From Candidatus Gastranaerophilales bacterium (GTDB lineage Bacteria > Cyanobacteriota > Vampirovibrionia > Gastranaerophilales > Gastranaerophilaceae), in contig CALUPF010000015.1 of assembly GCA_944322545.1 (NCBI GenBank), positions 62,001 to 126,000 on the forward strand: a stretch of 64,000 nucleotides of DNA, written 5' to 3'. The notes under the pieces were generated by a model. The model made no database searches and was not told where the DNA came from. It saw only the letters and a list, made by a program, of their open reading frames with translations. The translations under genes and the position numbers were made by a program. Within the stretch, counting starts at the first letter, position 1, and the number at the start of each line of letters is the position of its first letter. This document shows, in pieces, positions 26,224 through 35,576 of the stretch.

Positions 26224-27150
26224 ATGTCTAAAAATTCAGTCTCTTCAAAAATGTCTTTCAAATCATCAACAAAACCTTCTTCTCACAACGTAATGCCAAC
26301 TCAAAATGATGACACATTAAATCTTTACATAAGAGAGATTTCAAATATGCCAGTACTCTCAGCTGAAGAAGAAAAAGAAATTGCAAAAATAGCAAAAGAA
26401 GGTACTAAAGAACAAGCACTAAAAGCTAAACAAAAGCTAGTACGCTCAAATTTAAAATTAGTTGTAAACATCGCAAGAAAAACTGTTCAAGTTTCAAAAT
26501 TACCAATGATTGACTTAATACAGGAAGGAAATCTTGGTCTTATGGTAGCAATAGAAAAATTCGACTACAAATTGGGATATAGATTTTCGACATATGCTGC
26601 TTGGTGGATAAAACAAGCAATATTCAAAGCAATTTCTGAACAATCACATTGTGTAAAAATACCAGTCTATGTACAAGAAACACTTTCAAAATTTTCAAAA
26701 GTTAAAGCCTCACTAGAACAAAAATATAACACTCAAGTAAAAAATGAAGATGTTGCAAAGGAAATGAACATATCTGCAGACAAAATAGATGCATTTTTAG
26801 GTGCTTTTAACAATTCAATCTCTATGGACTCGCAATATGAGCTTTCTTCAGGAAATGAAGTGACTTTATCAGACATCCTAGAAGACCCAAAAGCAAATGT
26901 TTATGCAGACATAGAATACGAAAATTTAAAAAAAGATATAGAATATGTTGTATCGCAACTCAAAGAAAGAGAGCAAGCCGTTGTCAGAATGAGATTCGGC
27001 CTAGGTGAGTGGAGCCGCAAAACCCTAGAAGAAATAGGCAAAATATACGGTGTTACAAAAGAATGTATCAGACAAACTGAAAACAGGGCTTTGAGAAAAC
27101 TAAGAGAAATGACTTATTCAAACAATCTACTTACAGCATATATGAATTAA
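26224..27150 (+). CDS. RNA polymerase sigma factor, RpoD/SigA family
   Basis: 308 residues. Region 1.2 (LNLYIREISNMPVLSAEEE), region 2 with core-binding and -10 recognition residues (LVVNIARKT, DLIQEGNLGLMVAIEKFDY, FSTYAAWWIKQAI), region 3, and region 4 (MRFGLGEWSRKTLEEIGKI then ECIRQTENRALRKLREM). No region 1.1. It could be the primary sigma of a reduced genome or a group 2 cyanobacterial-type factor; the window cannot decide. TTAGGAG precedes the ATG. Confidence 0.92.
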   Translation: MSKNSVSSKMSFKSSTKPSSHNVMPTQNDDTLNLYIREISNMPVLSAEEEKEIAKIAKEGTKEQALKAKQKLVRSNLKLVVNIARKTVQVSKLPMIDLIQEGNLGLMVAIEKFDYKLGYRFSTYAAWWIKQAIFKAISEQSHCVKIPVYVQETLSKFSKVKASLEQKYNTQVKNEDVAKEMNISADKIDAFLGAFNNSISMDSQYELSSGNEVTLSDILEDPKANVYADIEYENLKKDIEYVVSQLKEREQAVVRMRFGLGEWSRKTLEEIGKIYGVTKECIRQTENRALRKLREMTYSNNLLTAYMN

Positions 27151-27213
27151 CGTAATAACGTTAAGACAAAGCACCCTGGCTCACACACAACAACTTATCT
27201 ACAAGGGTGCTTT
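27147..27213. terminator. Bidirectional terminator region after the sigma gene
   Basis: A 10-bp stem AAAGCACCCT (27168-27177) / AGGGTGCTTT (27204-27213) with a 26-nt loop, followed by T-rich DNA. A second small palindrome (TTAACGT / ACGTTAA, 27147-27164) overlaps the sigma stop codon. Confidence 0.65.
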
Positions 27214-27223
27214 ATTTTTATTT

Positions 27224-27499
27224 CTATCCTGGACAAATACTTTCCCAATCAATGTCATCGTCATCTTCTTGACCTGGTTCAGGTATATCTTCACCATCTT
27301 CAAGCATAATTTGAAGCATTAACTTTAATTGATTTTTATAATTAGCTAATGCTATTTCTCGAGTTTTAGCACAATATGCAAAGCTTGGAAATTCTTTAAT
27401 TTCAATATAATGATAAGGATTTCCATTAAAATCCAAATCAGTACCTTCTATTAAAGTCCAATCTAAATTCAAATAATAATCTAAATCTTTATCTGCCAT
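27224..27499 (-). CDS. HicB-like domain protein without a HicA partner
   Basis: 91 residues. The pattern EFPSFAYCAKTREIALANYK followed by DGEDIPEP matches the HicB antitoxin fold (beta strand, P.F..C..T.EEA, then IPEP). The tail is acidic (QEDDDDIDWE). No small HicA-like gene is adjacent, and there is no DNA-binding extension. Last gene of the purD-like to hicB-like operon; 2 nt after the GerMN gene. It may be a solitary HicB protein with an unrelated regulatory role. Confidence 0.7.
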   Translation of the reverse strand: MADKDLDYYLNLDWTLIEGTDLDFNGNPYHYIEIKEFPSFAYCAKTREIALANYKNQLKLMLQIMLEDGEDIPEPGQEDDDDIDWESICPG

Positions 27500-27501
27500 A
27501 A

Positions 27502-28107
27502 CTATCCATCTAAAGAATTTTCACTCAATGGTTGAGAAATCATTATACCTTCACCACCAAGTACTTCTGCTTGTTTACCGTCGATATATAAATAAACTGG
27601 TTTTTTAGGTGCATTAACTAGCACAGTTTTTATAAACTGCTTCATACGGCTATATATGCTGTCAGCACCACCACCATTTTGAATATTAGAACTTACATCA
27701 ATAATGATTTTATTTTTGCTTTCTACTATTCCTAATATTTTTACATTTTTAGGTATTTCACTATATACCCCAAGTTTCTTTTCATATGGAGTAGGACCAG
27801 CTACTAGTTGGTTTAATGCAAATTTCAACTTTGACTGACCTTGTGGTAATTCTCTTTGAACCTTTTTGAATATACCTGTATCATTTTTATCCATACCAAG
27901 AAAATATACAGTTACATATGTTCTAGGAACCTTCTTTTCTTCAGCTTTTTTTGCAGGTTCTTGAACTTTTTTAGGCATTACAACTTGTTCTTCTACAACA
28001 AGTTTTTTTTCAACTTTAGCAGGTTGATTATCAAAAAAGTTAACTTTTACATAGAAAAATGCTAATCCAGCGAGTATTAATATTACTAATTTAGACCAAA
28101 AGCCCAT
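27502..28107 (-). CDS. Membrane-anchored GerMN-domain protein
   Basis: 201 residues. One N-terminal membrane helix (LVILILAGLAFFYV, residues 7-20), a Lys/Glu/Val-rich linker (about 30-62), then a GerMN domain (VYFLGMD, LKFALNQLVAGPTPYE, IIDVSSNIQNGGG, KPVYLYIDGKQ). GerMN domains occur in spore and cell-envelope proteins and may bind peptidoglycan-associated partners. GGAG precedes the start. In cyanobacteria-like lineages the function is not established. Confidence 0.82.
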   Translation of the reverse strand: MGFWSKLVILILAGLAFFYVKVNFFDNQPAKVEKKLVVEEQVVMPKKVQEPAKKAEEKKVPRTYVTVYFLGMDKNDTGIFKKVQRELPQGQSKLKFALNQLVAGPTPYEKKLGVYSEIPKNVKILGIVESKNKIIIDVSSNIQNGGGADSIYSRMKQFIKTVLVNAPKKPVYLYIDGKQAEVLGGEGIMISQPLSENSLDG

Positions 28108-28136
28108 AATAACTCCAAAATATAACGTAAACTGTT

Positions 28137-29015
28137 TTAATTATTATAATAGTTTTTTGGAACAATAACCAGCCCTTTTATGACAATTTTATTATCAATG
28201 ATATTAACATCTTGGACTTTTATAATACTTTTAGAATTATTCATAATATTTGCCTTGTAAACAAAAGGATTTAACTTGTTGATAATTGGCAAAATTGCAT
28301 CCAAATTAGCTGAAGCAAAAGAAGATGATGTTTTAACATCTGTAAACATAATTTTGCCTTCTTCTATTTCAAGCCCCATATCTGCAGTAATTTTTTTAGG
28401 CTCACCCAAGGTCAATGGTGAAGAAACCTTGATTGAAAAGAACATTCTATTGTTTTTGATACCAGCCTTTGGATCAAATATTTTAAACAAAGACATATTT
28501 CCAATATTTACATTCATTGAATTTAATATCTTCAAATACTGTGGAGTAGCAACAGTTTTTTGTAAATCATCTGATGTAACGCTTGCATTATAAGACATAA
28601 CAAAATTTTCATTTGTATAAACCTGACCATCTTTATAAACAAAATGATTATAATCACACAATGATTCTGCATTAACATCTGAAAGATAAAAACCATCTAT
28701 ATAAACTGAATCAGAATGGGCTGTCATTTTTTTGAATTTGCCTTCTAGCATTGTTTTTGCGCCAAAAGGGGTAATAGTAACCTTAAAATCACCTAACAAT
28801 GCCTTATCCATTTGCTTTTTAACTTGTGATTCAATAACAGATGAAATCAACCAATTCATACCAGTTACCTTACTTAACGTAGAAGAAACCGGTCCGTTTA
28901 TTTTTTGTGGTCTAATAGGGCACATATCTGTTGTACAATCCTGAGCATATGAAGCTGATGTTAAAAATAAAGTAACTAAAACAAATTTGATAAAATTATT
29001 TTTTAAACTAAACAT
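28137..29015 (-). CDS. Secreted LmeA-like (DUF2993) lipid-binding protein
   Basis: 292 residues. Signal peptide ending in ASYA/QDC. The body shows alternating beta strands with the DUF2993 pattern (FKVTITPFGAKTMLEGKFKK, YIDGFYLSDVNAES, VNIIDNKIVIKGLV). LmeA-type proteins bind phospholipid in the envelope; here that role is inferred. The ATG overlaps the truB stop by 1 nt (TAATG-type coupling), linking an envelope gene to a translation operon. Confidence 0.72.
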   Translation of the reverse strand: MFSLKNNFIKFVLVTLFLTSASYAQDCTTDMCPIRPQKINGPVSSTLSKVTGMNWLISSVIESQVKKQMDKALLGDFKVTITPFGAKTMLEGKFKKMTAHSDSVYIDGFYLSDVNAESLCDYNHFVYKDGQVYTNENFVMSYNASVTSDDLQKTVATPQYLKILNSMNVNIGNMSLFKIFDPKAGIKNNRMFFSIKVSSPLTLGEPKKITADMGLEIEEGKIMFTDVKTSSSFASANLDAILPIINKLNPFVYKANIMNNSKSIIKVQDVNIIDNKIVIKGLVIVPKNYYNN

Positions 29016-29878
29016 TATATAAATACCTTTTTCATTACTAACTTATTGTTATCTTTTTGAGCAATTGCACTCAAATCCCCATCGTATTCGAGAATAACAA
29101 ACTCATTATCTTCAAAAGAAGCTGTTTCTATGGACTGACCATGTTTTATTTTTTGATACTCGAATTCTGTGAGTGTATAACAACTATATGATAAAACTTC
29201 AATTGGATTTATCAAATATTTTTCAACATCTGAAATATCTACAAACATATCTAGAGGAACAGCTTTATCTATCTCAAATAACCCAGACTTTGTTCTCACA
29301 AGATCAGTCATTATAGCACCACAGCCTAATATTTGACCGAGATCATTTACAATTGAGCGAACATAAGTTCCTTTTGAACAATCAATTTCAATTCTTGCAA
29401 CATTAGTCTCAGGATTAAAATCTAACAAGTTGAGTTTTGAAATAAAAACAGTTCTTTTGGGTATATCCTCAGGAATTTTGCCCTCTCTAGCCAACTCATA
29501 CAACCTTTTTCCATTATAATGAACAGCTGAATAAGCAGGAGGAATTTGTTCTATTTTTCCAACAAATTTTTCTAAAGCACATACAATTTGTTCTTCTGAA
29601 ACCTTTGCATTAGAATATTCTTCAACATTACCCTCAATATCGTAAGTATCAGAAATTTTACCAAACTCTAGAGTTGCAATATAACCTTTATTCTCTAGCA
29701 AAAATTCTATCAATCTCGTTGCTTTACCAACAGCAACAGGTAGAACCCCTTGAGCCAATGGATCAAGAGTACCCGTATGACCAATCTGTCTAATTTTAGA
29801 AACTCTTCTTAATCGAGAAATAACATCATGAGACGTCATTCCCTTGGGTTTATTAATATTTAAAAAGCCCAAAAGCAT
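29015..29878 (-). CDS. truB: tRNA pseudouridine(55) synthase
   Basis: 287 residues. N-terminal LNINKPKGMTSHDV, the catalytic Asp in HTGTLDPLAQGVLPV, PAYSAVHYNGKRLYELAREG, and CSKGTYVRSIVNDLG. Makes pseudouridine 55 in the T-loop of tRNAs. Follows rbfA by 5 nt, the usual infB-rbfA-truB order. Confidence 0.96.
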   Translation of the reverse strand: MLLGFLNINKPKGMTSHDVISRLRRVSKIRQIGHTGTLDPLAQGVLPVAVGKATRLIEFLLENKGYIATLEFGKISDTYDIEGNVEEYSNAKVSEEQIVCALEKFVGKIEQIPPAYSAVHYNGKRLYELAREGKIPEDIPKRTVFISKLNLLDFNPETNVARIEIDCSKGTYVRSIVNDLGQILGCGAIMTDLVRTKSGLFEIDKAVPLDMFVDISDVEKYLINPIEVLSYSCYTLTEFEYQKIKHGQSIETASFEDNEFVILEYDGDLSAIAQKDNNKLVMKKVFI

Positions 29879-29883
29879 AAATT

Positions 29884-30237
29884 CTAGATTTCACCTTTTG
29901 AAATCTTGTCAATCAAATCCATAACCTTAGTTCCTCTTTCAAGTGAATTATCAGGGATAAATCTAAGCTCAGGAGTCAATCTTAATCTAATTCTTTTACC
30001 AACTTCATATCTAATTTTTGAAACATTCTCTTCTAACGCATCAATTGTCTGCTTTTTAGCTTCATCATTAGTTGTAAACACAGAAAAATAAACTTTTGCA
30101 AAAGAATTATCATGAGCAAGCTCAATATCGGTAATAGAAACAACGCCAGAAATTCTAGGATCTCTTATATCTTTTTGAATAATATCAGCAATTTCCTTCA
30201 TCAAAGTTTTTCTGACACGCTCATTTCTTAAAGACAT
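29884..30237 (-). CDS. rbfA: Ribosome-binding factor A
   Basis: 117 residues with the KH-like RbfA fold: ADIIQKDIRDPRISGVVSIT, AKVYFSVF, and LRLTPELRFIPDNS. Assists 16S rRNA 5'-end maturation in 30S assembly. AAGGAA precedes the start. Between infB and truB in the conserved operon. Confidence 0.96.
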   Translation of the reverse strand: MSLRNERVRKTLMKEIADIIQKDIRDPRISGVVSITDIELAHDNSFAKVYFSVFTTNDEAKKQTIDALEENVSKIRYEVGKRIRLRLTPELRFIPDNSLERGTKVMDLIDKISKGEI

Positions 30238-30275
30238 TATTAATTCCTTTCAATTAAATACCAATAATTTAAACA

Positions 30276-32783
30276 TTAAACAAGAGCTTGTCTTTCAACT
30301 TCCTCTGTTGTTGATACCTGAATAATATCACCTTCTTGTATGTCATTAAATTTAGAGAAGGAAATACCACATTCAAATCCTGTCGCAACTTCTTTAACGT
30401 CATCTTTGAATCTTTTTAACTGATCAATAGTACCTTTAAAGATTTCTTCACCATTTCTAATAACAGAAGCAGTTTTGCCTCTAAGAATTTTACCTTCAGT
30501 AACATAACATCCAGCAATTCTTGAAGTTTTACCAACAGTAAATACCTGTCTAACCTCAGCTTTACCCAATTCAACTTCTTTGATTTCTGGTTGTAAAAGA
30601 CTTAACATAGTTTGTTCTAAGTCTTCAAGGATTTGATAAATAATATCATATTTCTTAATTGTAACGTTTTCTCTAGACGCAGCAATCTCAGCATTGTTGT
30701 CCTCTTTTACAGAGAACCCTAGAATTATAGCGTTACTTGCAGAAGCCAACATTACGTCAGCTTCAGAAATATCACCTACGCCAACGTGGATAAGCTTGAT
30801 AATAATTTCATTAGATTTAAACTGTCCAATAGCTTGTGACAGAGCTTCAGCAGATCCGTTTGTATTCGCTTTTATAATAAGGTTCAAATGTTGGAATCCG
30901 TCATCCCCCTCACCTACGACTTCATTTCTAATATGAGAAGGTAACATAGCCTCTAAGCGAGAATTTCTTTCTTTCTCTTTACGCTCTGCAACAATTGCTC
31001 TCATTGTTTTTTCATTTTCAACAACTTCAAACTTATCACCAGCTTGAGGAACTTCTGTTAAACCTAAGATTTCCACAGGAGTAGATGGAGCAGCTTTTTT
31101 TACACGTTCGCCAGAGTCTGATAATAAAGCTCTAACTTTACCGCAAACATTTCCTACTACTACGCAGTTACCTGTTTTTAAAGTACCATTTTGAACTAGT
31201 AATGTTGCTACAGGACCTTTTCCTTTATCAAGGTTCGCTTCAATTACAACACCAGAAGCGGGAGCATCAGGATTTGCTTTTAAATCTTGCACTTCAGCTA
31301 ATAATAAAATATATTCTAAAAGCTCATCTATACCAGTACCCTGTAAAGCACTAACTTTAACACAAACTGTGTCACCGCCCCATTCTTCAGGAACAAGTCC
31401 ATGTTCAGTTAACTGTTGAAGAATTTTATCTGGGTTAGCATCTGGTTTATCGCATTTGTTAACAGCAACAATGATAGGCACTTCAGCAGCTTTAGCGTGA
31501 TTAATAGCTTCAATTGTCTGAGGCATTATGCCATCATCCGCAGCAACTACTAAAATGGCAATATCAGTAGCCTTTGCTCCACGAGCTCTCATTTCTGTAA
31601 ATGCTTCGTGACCTGGGGTATCAATAAATACAATTTTTTTGTTATTTAAAAATACGGTATACGCACCAATAGACTGAGTAATACCACCAACCTCAGTTGA
31701 GACAATTTTATGTTTTGAAGCTCTAATTGAATCTAATAATGTTGTTTTACCATGGTCAACGTGTCCCATGATACTGATTACTGGAGCTCTTCTTTTTAAT
31801 AACTTAGGATCAATTGAAGCTAACTCTTTAGCTTCTTCTTCTTTTTGAAGCTCTTCCTCCATATAAGCTTCTAAATCCTCTTCCAAAACTTCTATTTCAA
31901 AGCTTTCACAAACTTTTTTAGCTGTTTGAACATCAATAACTTGGTTTACTGTAGCCAAAATACCTTGCATCATCAAGAACTTAACAATCTCTGCTGATGC
32001 TTTGTTAATCTTTTCAGACAACTCACCCACAGTAAGAGGTTGATTTATAACCACACTTTTAACTTCTGCAGCTGCTTCTTCAACATGAGTTCTTTTTTTA
32101 TGTTTTTGAGCATTTGCTTTTTCTAAGCTAATTCTTTCTTGTTCTTCTTCTTTAGATTTATATTGTTTTTCTTTTTTCTTTGATCCCTTTTTCTTTGAAG
32201 AGTTCTTTGAATCATAAATATCCTGCGGAATTATATGTCTTTGAATAGGTTTCTTTTCCTTAGCAGGTGATTCCTTTTTACTTTCTTGTGCTTTTTCAGC
32301 TGAATCTGCTTTTTGAACTTGTTCATTTCTATTACCAAAAGCAGTTCTTCCTTCTTTTTTTACAAAACCATCTTTTGGCGCTTTTGCTTCTTTATTTGCA
32401 GTTACCGCATCTGATGACTTTTTCACAGCAGGCTTATGAACAGGAGCAGGCTCTATTTTACCTAATTTTATTTTTTCTGGTCTTTCAATTTTACCTAGCT
32501 TAACCCTTTCAACAGGTTTAGGAGGTTCTTCTTTAACAACTTCTTTTTCTGGCTCCTCAACTTTTGGCTTGGCTTTTTTTACAATAAAAGCCTTTGGTTT
32601 TTTTGTATGCTCAACCTGAGGCTCCGCAAGTAATTCTTTAAATTTTTTGGCTTGAGATTCAGAGATAACACTAGAATGAGACTTGACCTTTATACCAAGT
32701 TTTGTATCCAATTTTTCAATAACTTCTTTATTTGTTAACTTTAGTTCTTTTGCTAAGTCATAAACTCTTACAGTATCTGTCAT
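30276..32783 (-). CDS. infB: Translation initiation factor IF-2
   Basis: 835 residues. An IF2_N module at residues 1-55 (VYDLAKELKLTNKEVIEKL), a long Lys/Glu/Pro linker (about 55-235), a second IF2_N (about 245-300), then the GTPase domain: G1 GHVDHGKTTLLDSI, G2 GGITQSIGAY, G3 DTPGHEAF, G4 NKCDK, followed by domains II-IV. Brings fMet-tRNA to the 30S subunit. Preceded by ylxR as in most bacteria; nusA is not adjacent. Confidence 0.97.
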   Translation of the reverse strand: MTDTVRVYDLAKELKLTNKEVIEKLDTKLGIKVKSHSSVISESQAKKFKELLAEPQVEHTKKPKAFIVKKAKPKVEEPEKEVVKEEPPKPVERVKLGKIERPEKIKLGKIEPAPVHKPAVKKSSDAVTANKEAKAPKDGFVKKEGRTAFGNRNEQVQKADSAEKAQESKKESPAKEKKPIQRHIIPQDIYDSKNSSKKKGSKKKEKQYKSKEEEQERISLEKANAQKHKKRTHVEEAAAEVKSVVINQPLTVGELSEKINKASAEIVKFLMMQGILATVNQVIDVQTAKKVCESFEIEVLEEDLEAYMEEELQKEEEAKELASIDPKLLKRRAPVISIMGHVDHGKTTLLDSIRASKHKIVSTEVGGITQSIGAYTVFLNNKKIVFIDTPGHEAFTEMRARGAKATDIAILVVAADDGIMPQTIEAINHAKAAEVPIIVAVNKCDKPDANPDKILQQLTEHGLVPEEWGGDTVCVKVSALQGTGIDELLEYILLLAEVQDLKANPDAPASGVVIEANLDKGKGPVATLLVQNGTLKTGNCVVVGNVCGKVRALLSDSGERVKKAAPSTPVEILGLTEVPQAGDKFEVVENEKTMRAIVAERKEKERNSRLEAMLPSHIRNEVVGEGDDGFQHLNLIIKANTNGSAEALSQAIGQFKSNEIIIKLIHVGVGDISEADVMLASASNAIILGFSVKEDNNAEIAASRENVTIKKYDIIYQILEDLEQTMLSLLQPEIKEVELGKAEVRQVFTVGKTSRIAGCYVTEGKILRGKTASVIRNGEEIFKGTIDQLKRFKDDVKEVATGFECGISFSKFNDIQEGDIIQVSTTEEVERQALV

Positions 32784-32835
32784 TATATATTTTTTTCTCC
32801 AAATTCTTGCCTTTATATTATATTTTTAGCACAAT

Positions 32836-33117
32836 CTATTTTTCAAGTACAGCCCTGATTTTTTCTTTTAATTTATCATCTTGCCTACATTTTAAAATTT
32901 TATAGAATTTGCCTTTCTTGAAAGCCTCAAAAAAACAGCCATTGTTGCGACAGATATAAGCAGAACGCCCTATAAAAAACGAATCAGGTTCTACTTGAAC
33001 AGAATCAAGCTGCTTGTTATATGTAATTTTAATCATGTCATCTCTGGGTTTGACTTTTCCACAGCCACAACATTTTCTTTTTACAACTCTCAATTTATTC
33101 AACTTTCTAACAGCCAA
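32836..33117 (-). CDS. ylxR: YlxR-family RNA-binding protein
   Basis: About 90 residues of the DUF448 family: KRKCCGCGKVKPRDDMIKI, then DSFFIGRSAYICRNNGCF and a C-terminal helix. Usually encoded between nusA and infB. There is no ATG; in-frame starts are TTG 33117, which overlaps the end of the upstream gene by 11 nt, or TTGs 15 and 24 nt downstream. The exact start is therefore uncertain. Confidence 0.85.
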   Translation of the reverse strand: MAVRKLNKLRVVKRKCCGCGKVKPRDDMIKITYNKQLDSVQVEPDSFFIGRSAYICRNNGCFFEAFKKGKFYKILKCRQDDKLKEKIRAVLEK

Positions 33118-34372
33118 TAAAAACCGTTTTACCTATGTCTTTTCTATATTTTTTACCTTCAAAGCTCAACAAATTTACGCTTTCATATGCATTATGGGCA
33201 GCTTTTTCAAGAGTTGAAGCATTAGACGTAACAACAAGAGTTCTTCCTCCTGCAGTAACAAAATGCCCATCAACATCTTTTCTTGTATTAAAATGAGAAA
33301 TTTCAGAATGTTCTTCAACGTCATCAATACCAGAAATAACAGCACCATAATTACCCACACCAGGATAACCACCTGCTGTCAAAACAACAGACAGTGAGTA
33401 CAAAGGCTTAACTTTTATTTCATAGAAATCATCAACTAAAGATCCAACAATAGCTGCTTTCATAACGTCAACAAAGTTAACATCCAATAAATCAAAAACG
33501 CATTGTGCATCTGGTTCTTTAAAAAATGAATTAAATTCCATAACATTTAACTCGCCATTGCGATCTAAAATCAAATCAACACCTAGAACACCAACATATT
33601 GATTTCCATTTTTAGCCAATTCATCTAACGCAGGATATATTATTTCTTTAAATATACGCCCCTCTAAAGCAGAATCTATCATATAAAAAGGAGCATAAGC
33701 ACCAAGACCTGATGTGATAACTCCACCATTACCTTCTAAAACATGCTTATATGGAACAACAGAAGCAATTGGCATAGCATTGTAGCCATCAGATATTACA
33801 TAGTATGAAAATTCCTTACCCGGCACGTAATCTTCTATGACAATCTTTTTATTTCCACTATCAAACAAATCTTCTATTATTCTTTTTGCTATTTTGAAAG
33901 AATCACAAACATAAACATTTTCACCGTGCATATGAAAATCAGTTTTTACGACAATTGGAAACTTTGATTTTCTAGCATAATCAATTGCCATATTTTCTCT
34001 GTCAAAAATACCAAATTTTGAAGTTGGAATTTTGGTTTTATACATAAACTTTTTAGCAATAGATTTACTTGACGTGATTCGAGAAGCATCTGCTGTTGGA
34101 GCAAATACCATCAAACCTTCTTGATTAAACCTGCTGGCTATATCATTTTCAATCGCTTTTTCTGAAGAAACAATTGTTAAATCTATCTCATTAGCCTTAG
34201 CAAAATCACATAAATTTTCAACATCATCAACATCAATATCTATACAAGTTGCATAGTCACTTATTGCAAAACTACCTGGAGCAGCAAATATCATATCCAC
34301 ATTTTCATATTTGGAAAACAACTTTGCCATTGTATATTCTTTTGCACCAGAACCAATTATTAAAATATTCAT
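33107..34372 (-). CDS. PurD-like ATP-grasp protein with altered active-site motifs
   Basis: 421 residues aligning end to end with phosphoribosylamine-glycine ligase (step 2 of purine synthesis). Key family motifs differ: the N-terminal GGREHA reads GAKEYT, the ATP-grasp loop KADGLAAGKGV reads KTDFHMHGENV, NTGGMGAYSP reads ITSGLGAYAP, and EFNxRFGDPETQ reads EFNSFFKEPDAQ. The fold-defining AGGYPG and EDYVPGKEF are kept. It may be a highly diverged GAR synthetase or a repurposed ligase. AGGT precedes ATG 34372. First gene of the ylxR-infB operon. Confidence 0.75.
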   Translation of the reverse strand: MNILIIGSGAKEYTMAKLFSKYENVDMIFAAPGSFAISDYATCIDIDVDDVENLCDFAKANEIDLTIVSSEKAIENDIASRFNQEGLMVFAPTADASRITSSKSIAKKFMYKTKIPTSKFGIFDRENMAIDYARKSKFPIVVKTDFHMHGENVYVCDSFKIAKRIIEDLFDSGNKKIVIEDYVPGKEFSYYVISDGYNAMPIASVVPYKHVLEGNGGVITSGLGAYAPFYMIDSALEGRIFKEIIYPALDELAKNGNQYVGVLGVDLILDRNGELNVMEFNSFFKEPDAQCVFDLLDVNFVDVMKAAIVGSLVDDFYEIKVKPLYSLSVVLTAGGYPGVGNYGAVISGIDDVEEHSEISHFNTRKDVDGHFVTAGGRTLVVTSNASTLEKAAHNAYESVNLLSFEGKKYRKDIGKTVFIGC

Positions 34373-34426
34373 ATATAAATACCTACTTTTTACTTTCTAA
34401 TAATTATACTACATTAAAAAGCAATA

Positions 34427-34454
34427 AAAAAAGCTCCTATAAATAGGAGCTTTT
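34427..34454. terminator. Bidirectional terminator between the 302-aa-type gene and the purD-like gene
   Basis: Nine-bp stem AAGCTCCTA / TAGGAGCTT with a 4-nt loop, flanked by A-run and T-run, so it can act for the minus-strand gene ending at 34495. Confidence 0.85.
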
Positions 34455-34494
34455 AATTGGTTAGTTATTAGATTTGGTTGGATTAAATTCTTTA

Positions 34495-35397
34495 TTAGCA
34501 AAATGCACCGATTGTACCAGCAATAAGACCAACACCAGCACCGATTACAGCACCAACTGGACCACCGATACAACCAACAGCAGCACCTGCACCAACTGCG
34601 GCTGTTACACCACCAATTTTACCAATTGTTTTTCTTGTTCTAGTTGATTTTGGAGTTTGAGATCCTTCCATTTTAGCAATTATATCTTCAGAAGAATATG
34701 TTTGAGCATTGCCAAATGATAATGTATTCCAGAATGAGTTAGCCAATGCACCATCACAATTTTCTTGGATCATAGCTTTTAAATCTTGACCAGTTGCAGC
34801 TTGGAATTGATATCTAGCAAAGTTTCTTAATGCTTTTTCTAATCCTTCTGGATCATTTTTGTATTCTTCCTTCATTCTTGTGTATACTGATGAATTTCTA
34901 ACCATATTAACAATTCCTTCAAATTGTTTAACAATCTGATCAGACTCACCTTCAACAATTACAGTTTGAAGAGAAATACAAGCCTCATTAATAGCTGCTG
35001 TTAGACCATCTGCAGCTGCAGCATATCTCATTGCATCTTTTCTTTCATTATAATCGATTTCTCTTGCAGCACTTCTAAGGTCAGCATCATATGTAAGGCG
35101 GTCTTTAAAATCCATATTGATATAGTTTCTATATGTTGGTGACAACATCATAGACTGCATCATATAAGGATTCATTAAGTATGGATTCATCATACCCATA
35201 CCTGCGATAGCTGCACCGCCACCTTGTACTCCGCCAAAGCCCATAGTAACATCTATTGGAAGATTATATACATTGCCTAAGCCTAAGCCAAAATCTTTTG
35301 CATATTCAGCATTTAAACTTGTTAAACCTGCACCTGTCGGATTTGCTACCACTTGATATGGGTTAGGGAATCCGTACATACCGCTTATACCTTGCAT
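34495..35397 (-). CDS. Hypothetical protein with C-terminal glycine-zipper segment
   Basis: About 300 residues. ATG 35397 with GGAGG at 7-nt spacing; a TTG 6 nt earlier was rejected. The N-terminal part is rich in Gly, Asn, Pro, Tyr and Met (MNPYLMNPYMMQSMM), the middle is helical and soluble, and the last 45 residues form two Gly/Ala-rich hydrophobic stretches (AAVGAGAAVGCIGGP, GAVIGAGVGLIAGTIGA). Its leader DNA (TAACCTTACACTTATATAAAAA) resembles that of the proline-rich gene at 1-742. Not recognised. Confidence 0.75.
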   Translation of the reverse strand: MQGISGMYGFPNPYQVVANPTGAGLTSLNAEYAKDFGLGLGNVYNLPIDVTMGFGGVQGGGAAIAGMGMMNPYLMNPYMMQSMMLSPTYRNYINMDFKDRLTYDADLRSAAREIDYNERKDAMRYAAAADGLTAAINEACISLQTVIVEGESDQIVKQFEGIVNMVRNSSVYTRMKEEYKNDPEGLEKALRNFARYQFQAATGQDLKAMIQENCDGALANSFWNTLSFGNAQTYSSEDIIAKMEGSQTPKSTRTRKTIGKIGGVTAAVGAGAAVGCIGGPVGAVIGAGVGLIAGTIGAFC

Positions 35398-35541
35398 AAC
35401 CAACCTCCAAATTGTTGACCTTAGGACTATGCCTAATTAGTAACCTTTAAATCTAACCTTACACTTATATAAAAACAATTTAGAAAACAAAATTGCCTTT
35501 GAAGAATTTATTGCTTAACATTTGTTAACATAAACTCACAT

Positions 35542-35570
35542 TTGTAAAAAAGAAAAGTCTAAACTATAAT
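35542..35570 (+). promoter_or_regulatory. Promoter of dut, predicted to give a leaderless mRNA
   Basis: TTGTAA (35542-35547), a 17-nt spacer and TATAAT (35565-35570). The ATG begins at 35577, only 6 nt past the -10, and no Shine-Dalgarno fits between. Confidence 0.6.
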
Positions 35571-35576
35571 CGAGAA

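Noticed and set aside
27224..27499. HicAB toxin-antitoxin pair
   Set aside because: Only the HicB-like half is present; neighbours are GerMN and a terminator.
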